DNA from: Bacteroidales bacterium UBA3389
Lineage (GTDB): Bacteria > Bacteroidota > Bacteroidia > Bacteroidales > P3
Direction of reading: 5' to 3'
Assembly (NCBI GenBank): GCA_002358835.1
Contig: DEPP01000034.1
Coordinates: 1 to 7,213, forward strand
Length of the DNA stretch: 7,213 nt
Shown here: positions 1 to 6,599 of the stretch, piece after piece
How the letters are laid out: the number at the start of each line of letters is the position of its first letter
Numbering within the stretch: position 1 is the stretch's first letter
Made by a program: the position numbers and the translations under genes
Notes under the pieces: model-generated
Database searches by the model: none
The model's input: only the letters and a program-made list of their open reading frames with translations
What the model was told of the DNA's origin: nothing

Positions 1-651
1 ACCTCCAATAGCTTCACCTATACTTGCAGGTGTACCACCCAAGATAACTTGGATTTCGGCGATAGCTGTTTTCGGTATATTAACACTACCTTTCTTGGCA
101 ACTCCATTTACATAAGTTACCATACTTCCTTCACCACGCGCACTACCTGCTCCACCATCTGAGTCAGTAATACCACCGACATTGGCGATAATAGCATCCA
201 CTGAGTTCGCTGTCATTTTATCCAACTCCTCAGCAGAAATACGCTTACCGGATTCGGATGTTCCAGATTCCAACAAAGGAATGGCATACTCTACGATCTC
301 AACAACATCCAACATTTCGGAAGTTGGCGACATCTCAATATTACCTCCTCTTGAGAAACCGGAAGCATTAACCTTTACACCTGTCTTTAGTACAGTTTTG
401 TACCCCATGAAAGACGCCTTAATATCATAATCGCCAGGTGCCAACGGCTTAATCTGATAGTTACCATCGATGTCAGTTGTCGATCCGCCCATTTGCTGAC
501 CGTTTTGCTCAACAATGACATTAACAAACGGTAATGGCTCTTTCGTTGATGCGTCTGTGATTGTACCTGTCAGTACTCCCTGAGAATACAACATCAGACT
601 GGTTGTCAATAACAACCCGAGAGTGAAGAATAATTTTCTCAACATACCCAT
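1..651 (-). CDS. TonB-dependent outer-membrane receptor, N-terminal part (partial)
   Basis: The first 217 residues are present and the reading frame is still open at the left edge, so the barrel lies outside the window. Residues 1-24 look like a signal peptide: Arg5-Lys6, a hydrophobic stretch, then LYSQ. Residues about 25-108 form a carboxypeptidase-regulatory-like beta-sandwich domain (TGTITDASTKEPLPFVNV, then TDIDGNYQI and FMGYKT). Residues about 130-217 read as the TonB plug domain, ending in GGTPASIGEAIGG (205-217). That ending resembles the GGxPAxYGxxxGG plug signature of Bacteroidota receptors and not the SusC/RagA plug ending. The protein should sit in the outer membrane and import a substrate using TonB-ExbBD energy; the substrate cannot be read from this part. 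The start could be Met1 (651) or Met3 (645), in the same frame; no Shine-Dalgarno sequence separates them. No promoter-like element lies in the 36-bp gap upstream, so it is probably co-transcribed with the small gene at 688-987. Confidence 0.88.
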   Translation of the reverse strand, partial: MGMLRKLFFTLGLLLTTSLMLYSQGVLTGTITDASTKEPLPFVNVIVEQNGQQMGGSTTDIDGNYQIKPLAPGDYDIKASFMGYKTVLKTGVKVNASGFSRGGNIEMSPTSEMLDVVEIVEYAIPLLESGTSESGKRISAEELDKMTANSVDAIIANVGGITDSDGGAGSARGEGSMVTYVNGVAKKGSVNIPKTAIAEIQVILGGTPASIGEAIGG

Positions 652-687
652 TTTAATGTATTTTCTTGATTTATAATTTCACTACTA

Positions 688-987
688 TTATTTGTAAGGT
701 CTATCCAATATAGTCGAATAAATAATGGCATCTCGCAAAGAAAACTTCCTCTTTTCTTCTTCACCTAATCCCATTATCTCTTCTTCACTAATCATCTCTA
801 CACCTTCTTTTTCAGCTAAAGAATCAATAATTTCTCCCGGCTCATCTTGAATGTGAACTATCTCATCAAAATACGATGAATCAAACACATCTGACTCACA
901 CGTGTTTTTCGATTCATTCTCTTTCGAATCCTTGATTTTCTTATACAAAAAGAAAATCGCAATTAGCAGAATTATGATAACTTTCAT
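688..987 (-). CDS. Small membrane-anchored acidic protein of unknown function
   Basis: I do not recognise a named family for this 99-residue protein. A short hydrophobic stretch at residues 3-15 is followed by KKIK, which by the positive-inside rule predicts a single N-terminal anchor with the rest in the cytoplasm. The middle (about 20-80) is strongly acidic, including PGEIIDSLAEKEGVEMISEEE, and carries one Cys. The C-terminal 18 residues (FSLRDAIIYSTILDRPYK) look like an amphipathic helix and resemble endings I recall from small Bacteroidales hypothetical proteins; that is memory, not a search. Evidence that the gene is real: a well-spaced Bacteroidota promoter just upstream (1004-1034), a secDF terminator isolating it from the upstream gene, and soluble-protein-like composition after the anchor. 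The stop is 36 bp before the receptor start with no terminator between, so the two are likely one transcript. A link to receptor function is only inferred from position. Confidence 0.75.
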   Translation of the reverse strand: MKVIIILLIAIFFLYKKIKDSKENESKNTCESDVFDSSYFDEIVHIQDEPGEIIDSLAEKEGVEMISEEEIMGLGEEEKRKFSLRDAIIYSTILDRPYK

Positions 988-1003
988 ACCAAAAACAAAG
1001 TGG

Positions 1004-1034
1004 CAAATTTAAGCTAAATATTAATCCTTACAAA
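1004..1034 (-). promoter_or_regulatory. Bacteroidota-type promoter for the small protein-receptor unit
   Basis: On the minus strand, TTTG (1031-1034) and TAAATTTG (1004-1011) are separated by 19 bp. This matches the Bacteroidota primary-sigma consensus TTTG-N19-21-TAnnTTTG at every fixed position. Transcription should start near 997, giving a leader of only about 10 nt before the ATG at 987. It lies immediately after the secDF terminator, which supports a separate transcription unit. Confidence 0.7.
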
Positions 1035-1040
1035 CTTTTT

Positions 1041-1091
1041 TTCAAAAAATCTTTACAAGAGAACACTCAACACATTCTCTTGTAAAGATTT
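1041..1091 (-). terminator. Intrinsic terminator of secDF
   Basis: Two perfectly complementary 17-nt arms (1047-1063 and 1075-1091) enclose an 11-nt loop. Read on the minus strand the stem runs into a six-U tract (1044-1049). It begins 7 bp after the secDF stop codon. The plus-strand side is also T-rich, so it could act in both directions, but no plus-strand gene converges on it. Confidence 0.9.
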
Positions 1092-1097
1092 ATGTTT

Positions 1098-4000
1098 TTA
1101 TTTTTTCACTTCCTTAACTAATGCTTTTTTCTTCTCTGAACGAGTTATCAAGGCATAAGCAACAGGACAAGCAACGCACAAAGATGCAAATGCTCCAACT
1201 GCAACACCAATAAACAATGCGAATGCAAAACCTCTCAAAACTTCTCCACCGAAGATAAATACTATTAATAGCACTAACAAAGTAGATCCCAATGTATTGA
1301 ACGTACGACTCAATGTCTGATTCATCGCATCATTCATAACTTTACCATACTCTGCTTTCGGATATAATCTTACATTTTCTCTTACACGGTCAAACACAAT
1401 TACAGTGTCATTGATTGAATATCCGATAACTGTTAATATAGCAGCAATGAAATCTTGATTAACTTCTAAGTTGAATGGTAACAATCCACTAAACAATGAG
1501 AAGACTCCAATTGTTATAAGCGCATCAAATGACAACGAAATCAAACCTGCCAAACCATATTGCCATCTTCTAAATCTCAATCCTATGTATATAAATATGA
1601 GGACAAGAGAAACAGAAACAGCTATAACAGCAGAACGTTGAATATCTTCAGCCATTGTAGGGCCAACTATTTCAGAACTGATAATTCCCAAAGGACTCTT
1701 CATCGTTGATTCAAATTGCTCAACTGTAATGTTTTTATCCTTAAAGAAATTCTTTGTTCCTGCATGAAGTTTTGCGATAACTTCTTCTTTTACAGCTTCA
1801 CTATCTTCTTTTACTTTATAATCGGTAGTAATCTTAACCTGATAAGCTGGACCAAATGTCTTCACTTCCGGAGCTGTACCGAATTCTTTTTGCAATTCAT
1901 GTCTAACTTCGACAGGATTGACATCCTGATCAAATCTAACAACATAAGTACGACCACCAGAAAAATCAATACCATAATCCAAACCTTTGAATGCCAAAGA
2001 TCCAATAGCAATAACAGCTAAAGCAATCGCAACTATAGACTGACCTTTTCTTGTTCCAACAAAATTAACCTTAGGATTTTCAAGGAAATGTTCTGTAAGC
2101 TTATTGTAGAAGGTTATTCTCTTCTGACCCTTCTTGCTACTCAACATTGCCTCGAATACTAAACGAGATACAAATATACTTGAGAACAAAGATGTCAAAA
2201 TACCTATACACAAAGTTACTGCGAAACCTTGAATAGGACCGCTACCAAAGTATGCTAATACAATACCGGTCAACAAAGTTGTAACGTTACCGTCTATGAT
2301 TGCAGAATATGCAACTTTATAACCATCCTTAATTGCAGCGCCTACACTTTTACCGGCACGCAACTCTTCTTTTATACGTTCATATATAATAACGTTAGCA
2401 TCAACAGCCATAGCCATTGTTAAAACAATACCGGCTATACCTGGTAAAGTTAAAACAGCTCCAATAGAAGCCAATACTCCAAACAAGAAGAACACATTCA
2501 CTACCAAAGCACAGCAAGCAGCAATACCAGCCATGTTATAGAAGAATATCATATATGCGAACACTAATGCGAAAGCAACAATGAATGAAATCAAACCTGT
2601 ACGTATTGACTCAGCTCCTAAAGATGGACCTACAACAGATTCTTGTACCATTTTCGCAGGAGCTGTAAGTTTACCAGATTTCAATATGTTCGCTAAGTCT
2701 TTTGCTTCCTCCACAGTAAAGTTTCCTGATATTTCAGAACGACCACCAGTAATTTCATCATTTACTCGAGGAGCAGAATAAACTACATTATCAAGAACTA
2801 TTGCAATACAACTTCCGACATTGCTTCCTGTAATCTTAGCCCACTTGCGTGCTGCTTCATCTTTCATTACCATAGATACCACAGGTTGTCCTTGCTGATT
2901 GAAATCACTTCTTGCATCAGAAATCACATCTCCATCCAACAACGCTGTCTTTGCCTTATTTGTATATTGCAATACATACAACTCATATTCGTTTGTTTTA
3001 TCTATAGGTTTTGCACCCCACAAGAATTTAACATCTTGAGGAAGCAACTTTGCAGCCTTCTCCAACATCCTATCGATTTCGGCTCTGTTTGCCGCAGTTG
3101 CTGTTCCTACTACACAACTTTGAAGTGTGCCATTATTCAAATGAGCAAACTTAGAAAACAATGGATGTTCTGTAGTACTATTGTTTGCAACCTGTTTTGT
3201 TTCTGTTGTAACAGTCTGAGTTGTTTCACTTGCTGTTTCTGCATTCAAAGCAACATCGCTTTCTGTCGATGCAACACTTGCCAACCATTTGTCAGCAGCA
3301 TCCAACGCAGAACTTACATTTGCCAAATCACCAGCCAACCAAAATTGAAGTTGTGCAGAACCTTCCAAAAGTTTACTTACTCTCTGAGGATCTTTAACAC
3401 CTGGCAATTCGATTGCGATTCTTTCTGTTGCTTCCAATTTTTGAATCGTAGGTTGAGCAACTCCGAATTTGTCTATACGTTTTGACAAAACCTGGAATGT
3501 TCTATCATATGCATCGGTACATTCTTGGCGAATAGCCTTGATGACATCTGCATTTGATGAATTGGCTGTAATACCTTGCTCTTTCAATTTAACTCTGAAA
3601 AATGCCGAAAGATCAATTTTAGAGGTTTTAGTTGCATTATTAACTACTACTTCAAAGCAGTCAATAAATCTATCACCACTTTCAGCATGCTCCTTTTCCG
3701 CTAAATCAATCAACTTGGTAAGTTCCGGATCATTCGGATTGGTTGCCAAATTTCTAAGAACGTCTTTTGTGGATACTTCCATCATAACGTTCATACCACC
3801 TTTTAGGTCCAAGCCTAAATTCACTTCTCTTGCTTTACACTCTTTGTAAGAGAATTTTCTCATCCATAGGAAATTGTAGGCAGTTTCTTCGGACACTGAA
3901 TCCAAAAAGAAATTCTCTCTTGCCGTTGCAATGGAATCGAAGATTTCTTGTTCACGTAAAGCATCTCCTTTTGCTAAGTCTTTGGCAAGTTTCTTCACCA

Positions 4001-4127
4001 TTTGATTAGTCGCATAATCCTTAGCATCACTTTCAACACTCTTAGCGAAGTAAGTGAAAGACAGTTGATAGAGACAAATCAAAGCGAAAATTATCGCCAC
4101 AACTTTAATAGCACCTTTGTTTTGCAT
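1098..4127 (-). CDS. secDF: Protein translocase subunit SecDF (fused SecD-SecF)
   Basis: SecDF is the inner-membrane RND-type accessory of SecYEG. It uses the proton motive force to help pull exported proteins through to the periplasm. All 1009 residues are present. The SecD half has an N-terminal membrane helix (about 6-27), the D1 motif GLDLKGG near 105-111, a large periplasmic region to about 500, and five further helices containing AVDANVIIYERIKEE (574-588). Asp576 there aligns with E. coli SecD Asp519, implicated in proton transport. The SecF half begins near 690, with YGIDFSGGRTYVVRF at 718-732 and a second six-helix set containing GYSINDTVIVFDRVREN (902-918); Asp907 matches E. coli SecF Asp213. 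A Ser/Thr/Ala-rich stretch at about 284-322 looks like a flexible loop. The length fits Bacteroidota SecDF fusions. It has its own promoter at 4169-4199 and a terminator directly after the stop, so it is probably monocistronic. Confidence 0.97.
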   Translation of the reverse strand: MQNKGAIKVVAIIFALICLYQLSFTYFAKSVESDAKDYATNQMVKKLAKDLAKGDALREQEIFDSIATARENFFLDSVSEETAYNFLWMRKFSYKECKAREVNLGLDLKGGMNVMMEVSTKDVLRNLATNPNDPELTKLIDLAEKEHAESGDRFIDCFEVVVNNATKTSKIDLSAFFRVKLKEQGITANSSNADVIKAIRQECTDAYDRTFQVLSKRIDKFGVAQPTIQKLEATERIAIELPGVKDPQRVSKLLEGSAQLQFWLAGDLANVSSALDAADKWLASVASTESDVALNAETASETTQTVTTETKQVANNSTTEHPLFSKFAHLNNGTLQSCVVGTATAANRAEIDRMLEKAAKLLPQDVKFLWGAKPIDKTNEYELYVLQYTNKAKTALLDGDVISDARSDFNQQGQPVVSMVMKDEAARKWAKITGSNVGSCIAIVLDNVVYSAPRVNDEITGGRSEISGNFTVEEAKDLANILKSGKLTAPAKMVQESVVGPSLGAESIRTGLISFIVAFALVFAYMIFFYNMAGIAACCALVVNVFFLFGVLASIGAVLTLPGIAGIVLTMAMAVDANVIIYERIKEELRAGKSVGAAIKDGYKVAYSAIIDGNVTTLLTGIVLAYFGSGPIQGFAVTLCIGILTSLFSSIFVSRLVFEAMLSSKKGQKRITFYNKLTEHFLENPKVNFVGTRKGQSIVAIALAVIAIGSLAFKGLDYGIDFSGGRTYVVRFDQDVNPVEVRHELQKEFGTAPEVKTFGPAYQVKITTDYKVKEDSEAVKEEVIAKLHAGTKNFFKDKNITVEQFESTMKSPLGIISSEIVGPTMAEDIQRSAVIAVSVSLVLIFIYIGLRFRRWQYGLAGLISLSFDALITIGVFSLFSGLLPFNLEVNQDFIAAILTVIGYSINDTVIVFDRVRENVRLYPKAEYGKVMNDAMNQTLSRTFNTLGSTLLVLLIVFIFGGEVLRGFAFALFIGVAVGAFASLCVACPVAYALITRSEKKKALVKEVKK

Positions 4128-4168
4128 ATCACTATTATATTATAAGTAAACATAGTTTTTTGAATTTG

Positions 4169-4199
4169 CAAAGTTAGAATTTTATTTGATATTTCCATA
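4169..4199 (-). promoter_or_regulatory. Promoter of secDF
   Basis: On the minus strand TAACTTTG (4169-4176) matches the Bacteroidota -7 consensus TAnnTTTG exactly. Nineteen bases upstream is TATG (4196-4199), three of four matches to the -33 element TTTG. The predicted start near 4162 leaves a leader of about 35 nt before the ATG at 4127, which has no clear Shine-Dalgarno sequence. Confidence 0.6.
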
Positions 4200-4430
4200 A
4201 TCATAAGGCATTTTTTTTCGATTCAAAAGCAAAAAAAATACCCTACAAATTTGTTTTTTTATTCTCAAAATTCAGAAATCCCTATTTTACAAACACTTAC
4301 AAACAAAGCAAATAAAGTAGATTTTCTACAATCTTTCTTACATCCGAATTTTATTACCGAGCAATTGTTTTCAAAATCGTTTTTTGCAAAGAAATAAAAG
4401 ACAAAAAGCTATTTTTTGCGAAAAATTTGA
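4177..4430. other. Divergent intergenic region between secDF and the MFS gene
   Basis: This A+T-rich stretch lies between two divergent promoters. Scanning both strands for TAnnTTTG found no further copy beyond the two annotated ones. The only symmetric sequence noticed is a 10-bp palindrome at 4245-4254, too short to interpret. No ORF or RNA gene is supported here. Confidence 0.6.
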
Positions 4431-4438
4431 TAGTTTTG
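4431..4438 (+). promoter_or_regulatory. -7 promoter element of the MFS transporter gene
   Basis: TAGTTTTG is an exact TAnnTTTG match, 30 bp before the ATG at 4469. The expected transcript start near 4445 leaves a leader of about 24 nt. No TTTG lies at the usual 19-21 bp upstream: the nearest (4415-4418) is only 12 bp away, so the -33 element is weak or absent. The element overlaps a possible upstream TTG codon (4427), which therefore cannot be the translation start if this promoter is used. Confidence 0.5.
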
Positions 4439-4468
4439 CAGTCTGAAAACTTAAAAACCATAATAATA

Positions 4469-6082
4469 ATGACAGAAAAAATTCAAACTTTGAGAGATAG
4501 TGCATTATTTAGGTGGATTGCACTATTGTTATTGGCACTCGCCATGTTTTGTTCATATATCTTTATGGACATTCTTTCACCTATACAAGCCTTAATGCAA
4601 AGCGAAAGAGGTTGGGATCCAACTGCTTTTGGAACAATGCAAGGCTCAGAAACATTCCTTAATGTGTTTGTTTTCTTCCTTATTTTTGCAGGTATTATTC
4701 TTGACAAAATGGGAGTTAGATTTACTGCCCTTTTATCTGGTGCAGTAATGCTTGTAGGTGCTGTAATTAAGTGGTATGCAGTAACTGACAGTTTTATAGA
4801 CAGCAGTTTACACACTTGGTTTACAGAAAACTTAAATTACATTCCAGGATTTGATGAATTAGGCGTTTCTCCTTTCTATGAAGGCATGCCAGCATCTGCG
4901 AAATTAGCTGCAATAGGATTTATGATTTTCGGTTGCGGTGTTGAAATGGCAGGTATCACAGTATCACGTGGTATTGTTAAATGGTTTAAAGGAAGAGAAA
5001 TGGCTTTGGCTATGGGTTCTGAAATGGCCTTAGCAAGATTAGGAGTTGCAACTTGTATGATTTTCTCTCCATTCTTTGCAAAACTTGGTGGAGATGTTGA
5101 TGTTGCACGTTCAGTTGCGTTCGGAGTTGTTTTACTTTGTATTGCTTTGATAATGTTTATCGTATATTTCTTTATGGATAAGAAATTAGATGCACAAACA
5201 GGAGAAGCAGAAGAAAAGGACGATCCATTCAAAATCAGCGATATAGGAGCTATTTTAAGAAGTGGTGGATTCTGGTTAGTAGCTTTACTTTGCGTACTTT
5301 ACTATTCAGCAATCTTCCCATTCCAAAAATACGCTGTAAATATGCTTGAATGTAATTTGTCTCTAACAGAAGGAACAGGATTCTGGGCAAGCGAAACAGT
5401 AACTATTGTACAATATTTAATAATGTTAGTAGTTGCAATAGGCTCGTTTGCAAGTAATTTCTCTAAAAACACAACTGCAAAATATGGTTTAATGGGATTA
5501 GCAATTGTTGCTTTAATAAGCTATTGCTACATGGGATATATGAGAGGTTCTGCTGAATCTGTATTCGCTGTATTCCCATTATTAGCAGTTGCAATCACTC
5601 CTATTTTAGGTAATTATGTGGATCACAAAGGTAAAGCAGCATCTATGTTAATGATTGGTTCATTACTATTGATTGTTTGCCACTTAACATTTGCTTTTGT
5701 ACTACCAATGTTTAGAGAAAGTGCAATCGGAGGAACAATTGTTGCGTATGTAACAATCTTGGTTTTAGGAGCTTCATTCTCATTAGTGCCTGCAGCATTG
5801 TGGCCAAGCGTTCCAAAATTAGTAGATCAAAAAGTAATCGGTTCAGCTTATTCTTTAATATTCTGGATTCAAAATATCGGTTTGTGGTTATTCCCAATGT
5901 TAATAGGAAAAGTATTAGCAAACACAAATGTAGGGGTTGATAATCCATTAGAATACGATTACACATGGCCTTTGGTAATGTTGGCTTGCTTAGGTATAGC
6001 TGCATTGATTCTTGGCTTCGTTTTAAAAGCTTGGGATAAGAAAAAAGGTCTTGGATTGGAAGAACCAAATATTAAAGACTAA
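4469..6082 (+). CDS. MFS transporter, MFSD1-like
   Basis: This is a 537-residue inner-membrane transporter of the major facilitator superfamily. The loop 2-3 signature is visible as AGIILDKMGVR (74-84), with a second-half counterpart GNYVDHKGK (381-389). The segments CGVEMAGITVSRGIVKWFKGRE (156-177), LWPSVPKLV (444-452) and IGSAYSLIFWIQNIG (457-471) resemble the eukaryotic lysosomal transporter MFSD1 and its Bacteroidota relatives, from memory. MFSD1 has been linked to dipeptide transport; the bacterial substrate is unknown. I count 14 likely membrane helices, roughly 11-33, 61-79, 84-105, 145-168, 179-203, 215-237, 267-290, 309-330, 339-357, 364-383, 390-413, 421-443, 457-482 and 499-521. 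Twelve is usual; the pair at 309-357 looks inserted between helices 7 and 8. Met at 4469 is chosen because the -7 promoter lies at 4431-4438 and the MTEKI start fits. The gene stands alone, divergent from secDF, with a strong terminator. Confidence 0.9.
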   Translation: MTEKIQTLRDSALFRWIALLLLALAMFCSYIFMDILSPIQALMQSERGWDPTAFGTMQGSETFLNVFVFFLIFAGIILDKMGVRFTALLSGAVMLVGAVIKWYAVTDSFIDSSLHTWFTENLNYIPGFDELGVSPFYEGMPASAKLAAIGFMIFGCGVEMAGITVSRGIVKWFKGREMALAMGSEMALARLGVATCMIFSPFFAKLGGDVDVARSVAFGVVLLCIALIMFIVYFFMDKKLDAQTGEAEEKDDPFKISDIGAILRSGGFWLVALLCVLYYSAIFPFQKYAVNMLECNLSLTEGTGFWASETVTIVQYLIMLVVAIGSFASNFSKNTTAKYGLMGLAIVALISYCYMGYMRGSAESVFAVFPLLAVAITPILGNYVDHKGKAASMLMIGSLLLIVCHLTFAFVLPMFRESAIGGTIVAYVTILVLGASFSLVPAALWPSVPKLVDQKVIGSAYSLIFWIQNIGLWLFPMLIGKVLANTNVGVDNPLEYDYTWPLVMLACLGIAALILGFVLKAWDKKKGLGLEEPNIKD

Positions 6083-6109
6083 AATTGAGTTTTTTAATTA
6101 AGTAATTGC

Positions 6110-6146
6110 AAAATAGGGATTTGTTAACTCAAATCCCTATTTTTTT
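6110..6146 (+). terminator. Intrinsic terminator of the MFS transporter gene
   Basis: Perfect 14-bp stem (6110-6123 with 6130-6143) around a six-base loop TTAACT, running into a T-tract at 6141-6146. It starts 27 bp after the transporter stop codon. The minus-strand side has only a short U run, so it acts mainly in the plus direction. Confidence 0.9.
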
Positions 6147-6222
6147 GTCTTTTTTCTTCAAATCTTTAAGCCTCTAAAATTCGAAAAAACACGGTCAATC
6201 CATCAGCTGAATAATTTTTTCG

Positions 6223-6230
6223 CAAATATA
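6223..6230 (-). promoter_or_regulatory. Isolated -7-like element, minus strand
   Basis: TATATTTG on the minus strand matches TAnnTTTG exactly, but no TTTG lies 19-21 bp upstream. A transcript from here would run about 110 nt toward the hairpin at 6110-6143 without a recognisable ORF. In DNA this A+T-rich, a chance match is quite possible. Confidence 0.25.
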
Positions 6231-6444
6231 AGGGCTTAAAATCGCATTTTTTCTTCATAATAATCTTGTTTGCAGCAAATTGCAAGAATTTTATCCTTCT
6301 CGGATTTTTCACCTGTTTTTGGGTATTTTTAGCACTTTCACGCAATTTTAGCACAAAACTTGGTATTTTTTATATAATTTTCAGCACAAAACCGATCCTT
6401 CCCACATTTACGAAATTTGAGTCCGATTTACCATAAACTGATTT

Positions 6445-6452
6445 TATTTTTG
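6445..6452 (+). promoter_or_regulatory. Isolated -7-like element, plus strand
   Basis: TATTTTTG followed by C matches the Bacteroidota -7 consensus. The nearest upstream TTTG (6416-6419) is 25 bp away, more than the usual 19-21. No plus-strand gene follows; a transcript would read through the 21-bp repeats and then antisense into the beta-barrel gene. It may be fortuitous. Confidence 0.25.
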
Positions 6453-6455
6453 CAA

Positions 6456-6518
6456 AACAAAGAAACAATTCTCTGAAACAAAGAAAGAGCAGAATAAAAC
6501 AAAGAATTATTCAGACCA
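6456..6518. repeat. Three direct repeats of AACAAAGAA at exact 21-bp spacing
   Basis: Identical 9-mers occur at 6456-6464, 6477-6485 and 6498-6506, a period of exactly 21 bp or about two helical turns. The intervening 12 bases differ between units, which looks more like spaced binding sites than a plain tandem duplication. The third copy is flanked by an inverted pair, GAATAA (6492-6497) and TTATTC (6507-6512). The next phased position (6519) matches only partly. Function unknown; local A-richness raises the odds of coincidence. Confidence 0.55.
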
Positions 6519-6529
6519 AATAAAAAGGC

Positions 6530-6575
6530 AAAAAAAAGACTTGCCGTTTGCTAAATTCAGCTCAAACGGCAAGTC
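6530..6575 (-). terminator. Intrinsic terminator of the beta-barrel protein gene
   Basis: Perfect 13-bp stem (6538-6550 with 6563-6575) with a G+C-rich core and a 12-base loop. On the minus strand it runs directly into eight U residues (6530-6537). It begins 24 bp after the stop codon of the gene ending at 6600. Confidence 0.92.
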
Positions 6576-6599
6576 GATTATTATCTGACAAAATCTTAC

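Larger units (their letters stand above)
6147..6529. other. Non-coding A+T-rich intergenic region
   Basis: No convincing gene is seen in these 383 bp between two terminators. A 62-codon minus-strand ORF (6166-6354) is rejected: it is lysine-rich, resembles no family I know, and spans a promoter-like element. The region holds two isolated TAnnTTTG elements (6223-6230 minus, 6445-6452 plus), a degenerate repeat of about 40 bp (6322-6361 against 6362-6392) sharing GGTATTTTT and an AGCACAAAAC end, and the 21-bp-spaced repeats annotated separately. Confidence 0.6.

Noticed and set aside
2886..3485. 199-codon plus-strand ORF rich in Cys and Phe
   Set aside because: It lies antisense inside secDF and its odd composition is what the reverse complement of that coding sequence gives. 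The same applies to the plus-strand ORFs at 182-430, 1716-2021, 2581-2781 and 3469-3849.
4245..4254. 10-bp palindrome ACAAATTTGT between the divergent promoters
   Set aside because: A single short A+T-rich palindrome with no second copy is expected by chance here and is not enough to call an operator.
4427..4468. Upstream TTG start adding 14 residues to the MFS transporter
   Set aside because: The TTG lies at the edge of the -7 promoter element (4431-4438), before the expected transcript start, and the added residues lack family character. ATG at 4469 fits better.
4483..5232. Minus-strand ORFs antisense to the MFS gene
   Set aside because: They overlap a clear transporter gene fully, have no promoter or recognisable domain, and are explained as shadow frames; so is the one at 5712-6068.
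6166..6354. 62-codon minus-strand ORF
   Set aside because: It is Lys/Arg-rich, resembles no known family, lies in non-coding A+T-rich DNA, has no promoter at a sensible distance upstream, and contains a promoter-like element internally.
6322..6392. Degenerate direct repeat of about 40 bp
   Set aside because: Only GGTATTTTT and an AATTTT-AGCACAAAAC end are shared, with a length difference between units. It may be an old duplication, but base composition alone could produce much of it.
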